From Halorubrum depositum (lineage in GTDB: Archaea > Halobacteriota > Halobacteria > Halobacteriales > Haloferacaceae), in the NCBI RefSeq assembly GCF_007671725.1, contig NZ_VCNM01000001.1, positions 1,364,001 through 1,428,000 on the forward strand: DNA of 64,000 bases. The letters are read 5' to 3'. Within the stretch, counting starts at the first letter, position 1; each line of letters opens with the position of its first letter. Positions 54,817 to 63,850 of this stretch are shown here, one piece after another. The position numbers and the translations under genes are program-made. Below the pieces are notes generated by a model, which was given only the letters and a program-made list of their open reading frames with translations, ran no database searches and was not told the origin of the DNA.

Positions 54817-55518
54817 TCACGTCATCGTCGAGTCGGGACCGCCCTCCGTCTCCGGGGGTTCGACGCCCTCCGCGGCGGCGACGTCGTCCGTGCGCTTCTC
54901 GGTCTCGACGTGCCAGCGGTCGATCTCCGACTCGTACTCGTCGAGGATCCCGCTCACTTCGGCCTTCAGCTCGTCGTCGTTGACGTTCACCTCGAACTCG
55001 AACGTCTCGCCGTCCTCGCCGCGGCCGACCTCCTGGATGTTGGCGCTGACGAGCTCGTTGTCGAAGTAGTACGGCGCCATCTGCGTCATCACCTTGCGGT
55101 ACACCGTGTCCTCCACCTTTCGGAGCGCCTTGCGGCTGGCCGAGTCGGCCGCGCGGGCGACGTGGCCGATCGACTCGCCCCAGCTCTCCATCGCGCTCTC
55201 GGTGTCGTTTTCCTCGACCTTCTCGTAGGACTCGGTGAGCTTCTCGCCGGCCGTCTGGAGGTCGTCGCCCGGCGTCTTGCCGGCCTGTTCGCCCTCGCCC
55301 TCGGCGACGGACGCCTGCTCGGCGGTCTTCGCCGACACGTCCTCGTCGATGCGCTCGTGGGACTTCGGGCGCCAGTCGTCGAACTCGTAGAACGCGTCGC
55401 CGTCGGCGCCCGTCTCGCGGAGCGCCAACGCGATTCGCTCGCCGTGTTCGACCACGTCGCCCCAGTCCCCGCGCACCTTGAAGCCGGAGATGCTCTCTTC
55501 CATCGCGTGGACGCCCAT
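54817..55518 (-). CDS. Conserved haloarchaeal cytoplasmic protein, unknown
   Basis: A 233-residue soluble protein, MGVHAMEESISGFKVRGDWGDVVEHGERIALALRE. The middle is helical and charged (KLTESYEKVEENDTESAMESW); the C-terminal half has ALRKVEDTVYRKVMTQMAPYYFDNELVSANI and an acidic end. I believe similar proteins are annotated as DUF5828, but I cannot verify this. The start at 55518 follows a TATA-like gcgtataag on this strand (about 55529-55537). A second ATG five residues later (MEESISG) is also possible. Confidence 0.75.
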   Translation of the reverse strand: MGVHAMEESISGFKVRGDWGDVVEHGERIALALRETGADGDAFYEFDDWRPKSHERIDEDVSAKTAEQASVAEGEGEQAGKTPGDDLQTAGEKLTESYEKVEENDTESAMESWGESIGHVARAADSASRKALRKVEDTVYRKVMTQMAPYYFDNELVSANIQEVGRGEDGETFEFEVNVNDDELKAEVSGILDEYESEIDRWHVETEKRTDDVAAAEGVEPPETEGGPDSTMT

Positions 55519-55601
55519 ACGAAACGAACGCGTATAAGTCTCTCCGACCTGACGTGAGCCCGCGCACGCCGGCGATGGTCCGCGGCCGGCGCTCTCCCGG
55601 C

Positions 55602-55835
55602 CTACTTCCCGTACGAGAGCCGGCGGCCGAGCGCGTCGACCCGGTCTTTGAGGTCGCTGAGGAACCCTCCCGGCGAGATCTTCCGGAACGACGACTCGTC
55701 GACCTCGATGCGCTCGCCGACGAACGGGTCGTGGTCGGCGCGCTCTTCCGGCTCCTTGCCGCCGTTCACCGCGCCCACGACGGTCGACATCGAACACCGT
55801 CCGCACGCCTCCGCTTGGATCTCCTCGTCGGACAT
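55602..55835 (-). CDS. Small hypothetical protein with CxxC motif
   Basis: Encodes 77 residues: MSDEEIQAEACGRCSMSTVVGAVNGGKEPEERADHDPFVGERIEVDESSFRKISPGGFLSDLKDRVDALGRRLSYGK. There is one CGRC pair near residue 11 and a basic C-terminal helix. It lies 83 bp upstream of the 233-residue gene, same strand. Function unknown. Confidence 0.6.
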   Translation of the reverse strand: MSDEEIQAEACGRCSMSTVVGAVNGGKEPEERADHDPFVGERIEVDESSFRKISPGGFLSDLKDRVDALGRRLSYGK

Positions 55836-55981
55836 GGGACTCTCTGGATAACGATCGTGTTCGACCGGCTTAAAACCCGGCGTCGGAACCGCTACGCCAC
55901 GTCCTCGACCGGTAGTGTTCCTCCGGAACCGACCGACGCCGGCCCGACGACCTTTTTAATCGCTCCGTGGAATGAGTTCAC

Positions 55982-56362
55982 ATGGGATACCGCGTCGTCG
56001 ACACGGACTCCGTGGAGCCGAAGCCCGATCGCCCCTGCGAGTGCCGGAAGCTCTCCGAGCCGGGCGGGCTGGACTTCACGGCGATCAACCGGTTCCGCGC
56101 CGAGCCGGGCGAGCAGCTCCCGCTCGCGTATCACTACCACGAGACCCAACAGGAGGCGTTCTACGTCCTCGACGGGAGGCTCTCGATCGAGACCCCGGAG
56201 GGGACCTACGAGGTGCCCGCGGACGACCTGTTCGTCGTCGACCCCGAGAGCCCGCAGCGCGCGTACAACGCGGCCGACGCCGACGGCCCCGTGACCGTGC
56301 TCGCGATCGGCGCGCCGCCCGCCGACGGCGACGCGGTCGCGTACGATCCGAACGATGAGTGA
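55982..56362 (+). CDS. Cupin-domain protein
   Basis: A 126-residue single cupin. The metal-binding motif is LAYHYHETQQEAFYVLDGRLSI (His-x-His...Glu) about residues 48-70, and the second cupin motif is DDLFVVDPESPQRAYNA about 83-100 (the usual His there is replaced by Gln). It starts after a TATA-like ctttttaatc (about 55951-55960), about 25 bp upstream. The next gene begins inside its end (8-bp overlap). Confidence 0.85.
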   Translation: MGYRVVDTDSVEPKPDRPCECRKLSEPGGLDFTAINRFRAEPGEQLPLAYHYHETQQEAFYVLDGRLSIETPEGTYEVPADDLFVVDPESPQRAYNAADADGPVTVLAIGAPPADGDAVAYDPNDE

Positions 56363-56987
56363 CGCGGCCGGCGGCGGGGGGGACGACCGCCTCGATCCCG
56401 AGGAGCTGCCGGCCGAGATCCGCGAGGCGGTCCCCGACTACGACGACGAGTACCTCGACCGGGTCTCAGACCGGCTGATGTACAGCTACGACCTCGACGA
56501 AGACGTCGTCGTCGACGGCGAGCGGTTCGAGCTGACCGCCGAGATGCGGATGCGCAACCAGAAGCAGTTCCTCCACCCCGCGCTGAGCTACGCGGACCAC
56601 GACGTGATGGAGTACCTGTTCGCCCGGCGCGTCGCCGCCCCGACGGTCGGGGAACTGGAGCGGCTCGTCGAGTTCGCTCACGGCGTCGCCGACGAGCGCG
56701 TCGATGGGAACGAACAGCACTACGGCACCGACGTCACGGTCGTGCTCGTCGCCGACCGGATCGCGAAGGACGTCGCCGAGTTCGTCGGCGGGTTCCGCGA
56801 CCGGACGCTGCTGAAGTTCGGCTACTACGGCCACTACGAGGTGAACCTCGTCGTCGTCGCGCCCGACGAGGAGCGGCTCGTCGCCAGCGAGGCCGCGAGC
56901 AGCGCCGAGGCGCTCCGGCTGTGGGAACCGGTCGAGAAGCCGGACGACGGGATCTTCTCCAAGTTCGCGAAGCGGTTCTGGCGGTAA
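56355..56987 (+). CDS. Conserved haloarchaeal protein, unknown
   Basis: A 210-residue soluble protein starting inside the cupin gene, so co-translated with it. Its C-terminal half has beta/alpha features: YGTDVTVVLVADRIAKDVAEFVGGFRDRTLLKFGYYGHYEVNLVVVAPDEE, then a helix-rich end with GIFSKFAKRFWR. I do not recognise a named family. The coupling to the cupin suggests a shared process. Confidence 0.75.
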   Translation: MSDAAGGGGDDRLDPEELPAEIREAVPDYDDEYLDRVSDRLMYSYDLDEDVVVDGERFELTAEMRMRNQKQFLHPALSYADHDVMEYLFARRVAAPTVGELERLVEFAHGVADERVDGNEQHYGTDVTVVLVADRIAKDVAEFVGGFRDRTLLKFGYYGHYEVNLVVVAPDEERLVASEAASSAEALRLWEPVEKPDDGIFSKFAKRFWR

Positions 56988-56994
56988 TCGGAGC

Positions 56995-57000
56995 AAAAAA
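56995..57000 (-). terminator. Oligo-T terminator candidate for cstA
   Basis: Six A residues on the plus strand (T run on the minus strand) lie about 44 bp beyond the cstA stop codon and just after the end of the convergent 210-residue gene. Confidence 0.5.
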
Positions 57001-57043
57001 GAGATTTCGAAAGGCGAAACGGTACCGCGGAGCGGCGTCGCCC

Positions 57044-58897
57044 TCAGTCGTCGCTCGGCTCGGCCGCGGGCGCCTCGCCGCTCCGCACCGACCGGAGGTT
57101 CCCGACCCCGATCCGGACGAGCGACAGGGCGATGTAGATCAGCGCGAGCCCGAGGATCATCTGCGCCGCGGACGAGAGCTGCGCGCCGAGCGTGCCGGCG
57201 CCGCCCTGGATGAGGTTGACGTAGAGGTTGTTGTACAGCGCCACCCACGTCAGCCCGAGCACGGTGATCGTCACCATGATCGCCATCGGCACGCCGGTGG
57301 AGACGAGCTGCTTCGACTCGTCCCAGTTGGCGAGCCACACCGTCGCGGTCAGTAGCGCGAGCGCCGCGAGCAGCTGGTTCGCGCCGCCGAACAGCCCCCA
57401 CAGCGTCTGCCACTGCCCCGAGATGACGAGGACGTACGCGATGCCGATCTGGATGACCGGGTTCGTGTACCGCCCGCGGGCGGCCGCTCCGATACCGCCG
57501 GAGAGCCCGGAGACGGTCATGCCGTCGTCCATGCCGACGATCTCCTCCATCATGTACCGACCGAGGCGGACCGCCGTGTCCGTGGAGGTGAGGAGGAAGC
57601 TCACCAGGACGAGCGCCATGAAGACGCTGCCGATGGCCTGCGGGATTCCGAAGCTGGTGAGGATGATCCCGCCGCCGGTCGCGAAGTTCGGCAGCGCGCC
57701 GCCGATGCCGCCGGCGGCCGCGTCACCGGCGAAGCCGGCGACCGCGAGCGTCGACAGCGCGAGGGCGCCGAGCAGCCCCTCGCCGAGCATCCCGCCGTAG
57801 CCGATCAGGCGGGCGTCGCTCTCCTTGTTGAGCTGTTTCGAGGTCGTCCCCGACGAGACGAGCGAGTGGAACCCGCTGATCGTCCCGCACGCGATGGTGA
57901 TGAAAAGCAGCGGGAACAGCGGGAACAGGCCCGCCGCCTCGATCCCCCAGAACCCCTCGAAGACGCCGATCGAGGAGTCGATGACGAGCGGCTGGCTCGA
58001 CGTGCCGAGGATCGTGCCGACGATGACCGCCAGCACGCCCCCGCCGACGCCGGTGTACAGCAGGAACGACGAGAGGTAGTCGCGCGGTTGGAGCAGCACC
58101 CACACCGGGAGCGCGCTCGCGATGCCGGCGTACACCATCACGATCGGGACCCAGCCGGCGGCGTTACCGCCCAGCGCCGCCGCGCCGGGGACCCAGCTCC
58201 CCGTGCTCCCGCTGAACAGGACGAACGTCCCCGCGGGGTGGCTCCCCTCGGCGAGCTCGAACAGCGCGAACGGGTACTGGATGCCGACCCAGACGCCGGC
58301 GAACACGCCGGCGACGAACAGGACCGTCCCCGGGACGAACGGCCCGTTCAGCTGGTAGAGGTACACCCCGAACGCGAGCGCGAGCAGGACGTAGATCGTG
58401 CTCGCGGTCGTCACCTGCGGGAACGCGTTGAACACGATCCCCACGACCAAGGCGAACACGGCGACGACGAGGATGATGGTGAGGAACGCGAACCACAGCA
58501 GCAGGTTCTTCCCCCGCTCCCCGACGTACTGCCCCACGATGTATCCGATCGAGCGCCCCTCGTGGCGGATCGAGCTCGACAGCGAGATGAAGTCGTGGAC
58601 CGCGCCCATCAGCGGGTTGCCGATCGCGATCCACAGCATCGCCGGGACCCACCCCCAGATCGCCCCCGCCGTGATCGGACCGACGATCGGCGCGCCGCCC
58701 GCGATACTCGAGAAGTGATGCCCCAGTAGTACCGGTTTCTTCGACGGTACGTACTCCTGTCCGTCCTCGTACTTGTGCGCCGGCGTCTCTCGCTCGTCGT
58801 CGAGCTCGACGAACCGCGAGAGGTACCGCGAATACCCCATGTATCCGACGGTGAACGTTCCGAGGACCGCGACCATTATCCATATTACGTTTGTCAT
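57044..58897 (-). CDS. cstA: Carbon-starvation protein CstA family (peptide/pyruvate permease)
   Basis: A 617-residue membrane protein with about 16 hydrophobic spans. It starts MTNVIWIMVAVLGTFTVGYMGYSRYLSR. Landmarks are PSKKPVLLGHHFSSIAGGAPIVGPI and LWIAIGNPLMGAVHDFISL early on, and SGFHSLVSSGTTSKQL late, all typical of CstA. It is linked to peptide or pyruvate import. The start at 58897 was chosen over one 19 codons upstream that falls in AT-rich leader. Confidence 0.93.
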   Translation of the reverse strand: MTNVIWIMVAVLGTFTVGYMGYSRYLSRFVELDDERETPAHKYEDGQEYVPSKKPVLLGHHFSSIAGGAPIVGPITAGAIWGWVPAMLWIAIGNPLMGAVHDFISLSSSIRHEGRSIGYIVGQYVGERGKNLLLWFAFLTIILVVAVFALVVGIVFNAFPQVTTASTIYVLLALAFGVYLYQLNGPFVPGTVLFVAGVFAGVWVGIQYPFALFELAEGSHPAGTFVLFSGSTGSWVPGAAALGGNAAGWVPIVMVYAGIASALPVWVLLQPRDYLSSFLLYTGVGGGVLAVIVGTILGTSSQPLVIDSSIGVFEGFWGIEAAGLFPLFPLLFITIACGTISGFHSLVSSGTTSKQLNKESDARLIGYGGMLGEGLLGALALSTLAVAGFAGDAAAGGIGGALPNFATGGGIILTSFGIPQAIGSVFMALVLVSFLLTSTDTAVRLGRYMMEEIVGMDDGMTVSGLSGGIGAAARGRYTNPVIQIGIAYVLVISGQWQTLWGLFGGANQLLAALALLTATVWLANWDESKQLVSTGVPMAIMVTITVLGLTWVALYNNLYVNLIQGGAGTLGAQLSSAAQMILGLALIYIALSLVRIGVGNLRSVRSGEAPAAEPSDD

Positions 58898-59058
58898 GAG
58901 TAACCCTGCCTCACAAACGCGGTTTGGAAACAGCGTATTAAGTATTATCTTCAAACGTGATAGAAACGCGATTCAGCGGAAGAAACACCGACGAAGGGGG
59001 GCCACAGCGGTTCGTTTCGCCTGAGTGTACTTTGATTACACCCCGACCGGAACGGTTC

Positions 59059-60036
59059 TTACTCGCGCGCGCCCACGGGCGGCCCCGTCTCGACGTCGAG
59101 CGCGGCCGCGACCTCCGAGAGCACGTCGCCGCGCACCTCCCGCGTTCGCGACTCGATCTCGGCGACCAGCGGCGGGTCGAACTCCTCGCGGACCTGGTCG
59201 AGACGATCGCGCTCGGTCGCGACCTTCTCGCGGAGGTAGCTCGCGCCGCGTCCCTCCTCGTCGTCGTCCGGAGACGGAGTGAGCTTGTTCGCCACGAGCC
59301 CCCGGACGTGCAGGTCGCGCTCGGTGAACCCCTCGATCGCTCGGCCCGTCTCGTTGACCGACAGCTGGTCGGGGTTCAACACGAGGAAGAAGGCGGCGTC
59401 GGACCGCATCGTGTCGCCCGCAAACTCGAAGAACTCCTTGCGGCGCTGGAGGCGTTCGAGGACGGGGTCGCCGTCCATCAGGCGTCGCGGCTCCATGTCG
59501 CCGATCGCGGCCTTCTCGAACAGGTCGATCGACTGCTTGCGCTTGTACAGCAGCCGGTCGATCCAGTCGCCGAGGAACTCCGGGAGCCCGAGCAGCCGCA
59601 GCGTCGACCCGGTCGGCGCGGTGTCGAAGACGACCCGGTCGTACGGCTCGCTCTCGTCGCGCATCACGCCCACGAACGCGTCGAAGAGGGCGGCCTCGTA
59701 CGCGCCCGGCGTCCCGTGCGACATCTCCAGCTGCCGGTTGATCTCCGAGACCATCGCCGCCGACACCTGCTCGGAGAGCCCCTCGCGGATCTCCTGGAGG
59801 TGCCGCTGCATCTCGTCGTCGGGGTCGATCTCCATCGCGTCGAGCCCCTCGACGCCGTCGACCGACTCGGGGTCGTCGCCGAACTGCTGGCCGAACACGT
59901 CGGACACCGAGTGCGCGGGGTCGGTCGAGACGACGAGGGTCCGCAGCCCGGCGTTCGCACAGCGGTAGGCGTACGCGCAGGAGACGGTGGTCTTGCCGAC
60001 GCCGCCCTTCCCGCCGAAGAAGACGAACTGCTCCAT
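59059..60036 (-). CDS. Get3/ArsA-type ATPase
   Basis: A 325-residue P-loop ATPase. The deviant Walker A is GGKGGVGKTT (about residue 8), then STDPAHSVSDVFGQ (switch I), the FDTAPTG motif (switch II, about 145) and the A-loop-like ADA...LVLNPDQLSVNET. It matches archaeal Get3 homologues, which target tail-anchored membrane proteins, and ArsA arsenite ATPases. The ATP-binding parts alone do not decide; no ars genes are nearby, which favours Get3. Its ATG overlaps the stop of the upstream 98-residue gene (TGATG). Confidence 0.9.
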   Translation of the reverse strand: MEQFVFFGGKGGVGKTTVSCAYAYRCANAGLRTLVVSTDPAHSVSDVFGQQFGDDPESVDGVEGLDAMEIDPDDEMQRHLQEIREGLSEQVSAAMVSEINRQLEMSHGTPGAYEAALFDAFVGVMRDESEPYDRVVFDTAPTGSTLRLLGLPEFLGDWIDRLLYKRKQSIDLFEKAAIGDMEPRRLMDGDPVLERLQRRKEFFEFAGDTMRSDAAFFLVLNPDQLSVNETGRAIEGFTERDLHVRGLVANKLTPSPDDDEEGRGASYLREKVATERDRLDQVREEFDPPLVAEIESRTREVRGDVLSEVAAALDVETGPPVGARE

Positions 60037-60332
60037 CAGAAGTGGTACTGCTGGCCCTTCCGTTCCATGAGGCTCTCGCGGTCCCACAGCCGCCGCTCCC
60101 ACGCCTCGAACTCGTCTTCGAGGTACGGGAGCAGCTCGGCGGTGTAGTACGAGACCGGCGAGGGGATGCCGAACGCGTCCGGGAAACACGCGAGCATGAA
60201 CTCGTCTTCCACGTCCTCGGCCTCCTTCTCGATCTTCTCGTAGGCCGGGTGCGTGATCATCCCGTGGTAGAGGCCGGCGAGCCACTCCTCGAGCGCGGCT
60301 CGGAACGTTTCGATCCGATCGGCGACTGTCAT
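60036..60332 (-). CDS. Small helical protein coupled to Get3/ArsA
   Basis: A 98-residue mostly helical protein (MTVADRIETFRAALEEWLAGLYHGMITHPAYEKIEKEAEDVEDEFMLACFPDAFGIPSPVSYYTAELLPYLEDEFEAWERRLWDRESLMERKGQQYHF), rich in aromatic and acidic residues. Its stop overlaps the Get3 ATG by one base. This tight coupling suggests a stoichiometric partner. I do not know a name for the family. Confidence 0.8.
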   Translation of the reverse strand: MTVADRIETFRAALEEWLAGLYHGMITHPAYEKIEKEAEDVEDEFMLACFPDAFGIPSPVSYYTAELLPYLEDEFEAWERRLWDRESLMERKGQQYHF

Positions 60333-60373
60333 TATCGGTCGTGACGGTCGGGGCGTGTTAAAAGCTGTCGCGG

Positions 60374-60443
60374 TCGCGCGTCGGGCGATCGGGAGCGGGT
60401 CGCGCGTCGGGCGATCGGGAGCGGGTCGCGCGTCGGGCGATCA
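60374..60443. repeat. 26-bp tandem repeat, 2.7 units
   Basis: Units at 60374-60399 and 60400-60425 are identical (TCGCGCGTCGGGCGATCGGGAGCGGG). A third 18-base partial unit at 60426-60443 runs into the stop codon of the 71-residue gene. The repeat lies between that gene and the 98-residue gene. Confidence 0.85.
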
Positions 60444-60656
60444 GGCCGAGTTGCCGTCGGCGGCCAGTTCAGTCTGCGGCTCGTCGGACTCGCCCGCCTC
60501 CTCCCCGTCGTCGAGCTCCGGCTGTTCGTCCACGTCCGGAGTCGGCGAGTGCGCCTCCCCACCGAGCGCGCCCCAGACGAGGTACAGCATCGCGACGACC
60601 ATCAGGACGGTCACCACGATCGCCGCGATCCCTGCCGCCGACACGTACTGGAACAT
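60441..60656 (-). CDS. Small single-span membrane protein
   Basis: Encodes 71 residues with one N-terminal helix (IAAIVVTVLMVVAMLYLVWGALGG) and an acidic cytoplasmic or external tail. Its stop codon sits inside the partial unit of the 26-bp tandem repeat. It is divergent from the CobW gene. Function unknown. Confidence 0.7.
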   Translation of the reverse strand: MFQYVSAAGIAAIVVTVLMVVAMLYLVWGALGGEAHSPTPDVDEQPELDDGEEAGESDEPQTELAADGNSA

Positions 60657-60841
60657 GGTCGCCGGTGCGGGGGCGCGACGTATCAACGTATCGGCTTCCG
60701 ACGAACGAAGGGAGAGACGGGCCCCGACCCCGGCGAGCGCGACGTTCCCGCGTCCGGCGAGCGCGACCGTTCTCGCATCCGGCGAGCGCGACCGCTTCCG
60801 CCGCCGCGACGTTGAAGGGCCCCGCACACCGACCGCCTCGC

Positions 60842-62089
60842 ATGGACGACGACCGGATCCCGGTGACCGTGCTCTCGGGGAGCCTCGGGGCGGGGAAGAC
60901 GACGCTGTTGAACCACCTCCTGCGGAACGCCGGCGATCGCGACATCGCGGTGCTGGTCAACGACATGGGCGACGTCAACGTCGACGCCGAGCTGATCGCC
61001 GAGGAGTCCGAGGTCGACGTCGAGGGCGTCACGGAGCTGTCGAACGGCTGTATCTGCTGCGAGCTCCAGGACGACTTGGAGACCGCCGTGGTGCGGCTCG
61101 CGAACGAGCGCTCCTTCGACAACCTGGTCGTCGAGTCGTCGGGCATCTCCGAGCCCGCGCCGGTCGCGCGGCTGTTCACGACCGAGTCGCGCGCGGCGGC
61201 CCGCTACCGGGTCGACGCGCTGGTGACCGTGATCGACACGCGCCGGTTCCTCGACGCCTTCGCCGGCGACGACGTCCCCGAGCGCCGCGTCGCCGCGGAC
61301 GACGAGGAGGCGGACCGACCGCTCTCGGACCTCCTCGTCGAGCAGGTCGAGGTGTCGAATCTGGTGGTCTGTAACAAGGCCGACCTCTGTACCGACGCGG
61401 AGACGGACGAGGCGATCGGGCTCGTGGGCGCGCTGCAGCCGGGCGCGGAGACGGTCGTCGCGGAGTTCTCCGCGGTCGACCCCGACCGGGTCCTCGACGT
61501 CGGGCTGTTCGACGCGGGCGAGCTCGGCGACCTGCCGGGGTGGAAGCGGGCGCTGGCGGCGGGTCACGGCGACCACGCCGATCACGACGGCGGAGAACAC
61601 GGAAGCGACCACGCCCACCGCCACCCGGACGAGGTGTACGGCGTCGGCTCCTTCACCTACCGCCGCCGCCGGCCGTTCCATCCGGACCGGATCGCCGGCG
61701 TCCTCCGCGACCTCCCCCCCGAGGTCGTCCGCTCGAAGGGGACGCTGTGGGTCGCGGGCACGGACCAGCGCCAGCAGGTCGGGCAGGCCGGCGCGTCGGT
61801 GCGGGTCAAAGCGCTCGGGCCCTGGATCGCGAGCCTCCCCGAGGTCGAGCGCGACATGCTTCGGTCGAACCGACCGAACCTCGACTGGGACGACGAACAC
61901 GGCGACCGCCTGACGGAGTACGTCGTCATCGGCACGGGCATCGACGAGGCGGCGATCCGCGAGCGCCTCGACGACGCGCTCGTCACCGACGAGGAGTGGG
62001 CGGCCGTCGGGGAGGGCGAGAGCGAAGCCGACGACGAGTTCCCCTTCGCGACCGAGCAGGGCGAGGAGCTGGCGCTCCGGGAGCCGTGA
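60842..62089 (+). CDS. CobW/COG0523 G3E GTPase, metallochaperone-like
   Basis: A 415-residue GTPase. Walker A is GSLGAGKTTLLNHLL (about residue 14), the zinc motif is NGCICCELQDDL (about 68) and the NKxD motif is VVCNKADLC (about 175). A His-rich loop (HGDHADHDGGEHGSDHAHRHPD) occupies about residues 240-262, and the CobW C-terminal domain follows to the end. These features fit zinc or cobalt metallochaperones. The ATG at 60842 is preceded by imperfect repeats of GGCGAGCGCGACC at about 60723-60799. Confidence 0.92.
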   Translation: MDDDRIPVTVLSGSLGAGKTTLLNHLLRNAGDRDIAVLVNDMGDVNVDAELIAEESEVDVEGVTELSNGCICCELQDDLETAVVRLANERSFDNLVVESSGISEPAPVARLFTTESRAAARYRVDALVTVIDTRRFLDAFAGDDVPERRVAADDEEADRPLSDLLVEQVEVSNLVVCNKADLCTDAETDEAIGLVGALQPGAETVVAEFSAVDPDRVLDVGLFDAGELGDLPGWKRALAAGHGDHADHDGGEHGSDHAHRHPDEVYGVGSFTYRRRRPFHPDRIAGVLRDLPPEVVRSKGTLWVAGTDQRQQVGQAGASVRVKALGPWIASLPEVERDMLRSNRPNLDWDDEHGDRLTEYVVIGTGIDEAAIRERLDDALVTDEEWAAVGEGESEADDEFPFATEQGEELALREP

Positions 62090-62137
62090 GGAGGGACGTG
62101 AGGAGGAGCGTCGAATCGCCGGACTGAGTCGGCGAGC

Positions 62138-62377
62138 TCAGCAGGCGCAGCCGGTCCCGCTCGCGCGCTCGAACCGCATCGAATCCCCGCAGTCGGGACA
62201 GGTCGGGGTCCCGTCGCCGTCGCGGTCGAGCCCCTCCGCGTCGACGTCGACGTCCCGGACCCGCACGCCGCAGTCGTCGCACCAGTACGACCCCTCCGAG
62301 CCGTCGTTGCCCGCGTTTCCGGGGGCGCGCTGCGTCGATCCCGCCATCACGTCCGTCACGGTGTCGAAGATTCCCAT
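62138..62377 (-). CDS. Zinc-ribbon protein
   Basis: From ATG 62377 the protein is 79 residues (MGIFDTVTDVMAGSTQ...); ATG 62401 would add eight. It carries a zinc ribbon with CDDC near the middle and CPDC near the end, then a final CAC. The type is widespread in haloarchaea. It converges with the CobW gene. Function unknown. Confidence 0.75.
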   Translation of the reverse strand: MGIFDTVTDVMAGSTQRAPGNAGNDGSEGSYWCDDCGVRVRDVDVDAEGLDRDGDGTPTCPDCGDSMRFERASGTGCAC

Positions 62378-62473
62378 GAACGATCGTACGAGTTTCGCCA
62401 TCTTAGTCTCCCGGTGATGTGTGAACGGTACGCACAGCCGCGTTCCCGGCGGACGTCGCGGCCGGAGCGGGAG

Positions 62474-62800
62474 TCAGAGCAGCGGAACGGTGAGCGCGAC
62501 GATCAGGACGCCGAGCGCCATCCCGGCGTACAGGAGCCGTTCGAACCGCGGGCCCGGCGGGAGCGGGCCGGCGTCGAGCGGCGGCGCACACCGGACGAGC
62601 TGCTGGTAGGCGATCCCCGTCGCGGCCGCGAACGCCAGCGTCGACAGCGCCAGCGACGCCGCGAGCGTGAGCCCGTACGAGAGGCCGTATATCGGGCCGA
62701 ACGAGAGCGCGAACGTGAACGCGAGCCCGGCGGTGACGAGGAACGGGACCGGGTCCACCCGGTCTCCGTGTCGGTTGTGAACGAGTGCCTCGACGCCCAT
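62474..62800 (-). CDS. Three-span membrane protein, unknown
   Basis: A 108-residue protein with three hydrophobic spans (about residues 19-36, 44-64 and 89-107) and a short loop with QLVRCAPPLDAGPLPPGPR. It is divergent from the 71-residue gene on the other strand. No family is recognised. Confidence 0.6.
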   Translation of the reverse strand: MGVEALVHNRHGDRVDPVPFLVTAGLAFTFALSFGPIYGLSYGLTLAASLALSTLAFAAATGIAYQQLVRCAPPLDAGPLPPGPRFERLLYAGMALGVLIVALTVPLL

Positions 62801-62859
62801 GGCGGACGTACGGGCCCCACGGACAAAGAGCTAAGTGCCGGTCTCCCACGAGGTTCCGT

Positions 62860-63075
62860 ATGAGCGAGGAGCCGAGGGGGATCCGCGAGGGCGTCGAGGA
62901 CTCGAAGGGGGACCCGCGGCTGATCCTCCTGATGAACGCGGTCCTGTCCGCGTGGTTCGGATGGACCGTCGTCTGGGGGCTCGACCGGCTCGGCATGGCC
63001 GCGCTGAACGCGCCGAACGTCGCGGCGCTCGCGCTGGTCATCTTCGGGGTGACGTACGTCGCGGTGTTGCGGTGA
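62860..63075 (+). CDS. Small membrane protein, unknown
   Basis: Encodes 71 residues, [42 protein letters not shown]..., with two hydrophobic segments (about 22-40 and 48-68). It begins about 28 bp after a weak AT patch (gagctaagtg, 62828-62837). It lies 100 bp before upp on the same strand. Function unknown. Confidence 0.65.
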   Translation: MSEEPRGIREGVEDSKGDPRLILLMNAVLSAWFGWTVVWGLDRLGMAALNAPNVAALALVIFGVTYVAVLR

Positions 63076-63175
63076 GTCGGTCGGGAGGCGACGAGGGGGA
63101 CGCCGAGGCGGACGCGAACGCGCCGGCGGACGGGGGTCGCCACGTTTTAAGCCGACTGCGGTCCCTCTCCCGACA

Positions 63176-63850
63176 ATGACGATCGAAGACCGCGACGACG
63201 CGTACCTCATCACGCACGCGCTGGCGAAGGACACCCTCTCGCGGCTCCGGGACGTCGAGACCGAGCAGGTCGCCTTCCGGAAGGGGCTCGTGAAGCTCGG
63301 CCGCATCTGCGGCTACGAGATCATCGACGGCGCGATGGAGACGGAGTACGTCCCGGTGGAGACCCCGCTGCAGGAGACCACCGGCGAGCGCGTGAAGGGG
63401 CTCGACGACGTGGTCATCATCAACGTCCTCCGGGCCGCGACCCCGTTCGTCGAGGGGCTCCTGAAGGCGTTCCCCCGGGCGAAACAGGGCGTCATCTCCG
63501 CCGGCCGCGACGAGGAGGCCGGGATGACCGACGGGGAGTTCCCGATCACCATCGACTACGTGAAGCTGCCCGAGATCGGCCCCGACGATACCGTCATCGT
63601 CGCCGACCCGATGCTCGCGACCGGCTCGACGATGTGCGCGGTGCTCGACCACGTCCTCGGGGACGCCGACGACTTCGAGGACCTGTTCGTCCTCTCGGCG
63701 GTCTCCGCGCCCGACGGGCTCGTCCGCGTGAGCGAGCAGGTGCCCGAGGCGAAGCTGCTGACCGTCGCGATCGACGACTACCTCGACGACGACGGGTTCA
63801 TCGTCCCCGGGCTCGGCGACGCCGGCGACCGCGCGTTCCGGACGGTCTGA
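63176..63850 (+). CDS. upp: Uracil phosphoribosyltransferase
   Basis: Salvages uracil to UMP using PRPP. The 224-residue protein begins [26 protein letters not shown]. Typical UPRT features are the [16 protein letters not shown] segment near residue 85 and the PRPP motif [14 protein letters not shown] near residue 140. The late [20 protein letters not shown] closes the uracil site. A TATA-like acgttttaagc (about 63143-63153) lies about 25 bp upstream of the ATG. Confidence 0.95.
   Translation: MTIEDRDDAYLITHALAKDTLSRLRDVETEQVAFRKGLVKLGRICGYEIIDGAMETEYVPVETPLQETTGERVKGLDDVVIINVLRAATPFVEGLLKAFPRAKQGVISAGRDEEAGMTDGEFPITIDYVKLPEIGPDDTVIVADPMLATGSTMCAVLDHVLGDADDFEDLFVLSAVSAPDGLVRVSEQVPEAKLLTVAIDDYLDDDGFIVPGLGDAGDRAFRTV

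Noticed and set aside
54817-55806. Longer start for the 233-residue protein
   Set aside because: The extra 96 codons are Arg-rich and overlap another small gene; the ATG at 55518 has a TATA-like element upstream.
59059-60285. Extended Get3/ArsA start upstream to 60285
   Set aside because: The extension is Arg-rich and is the antisense phase of the 98-residue gene; the ATG at 60036 directly precedes the P-loop motif.
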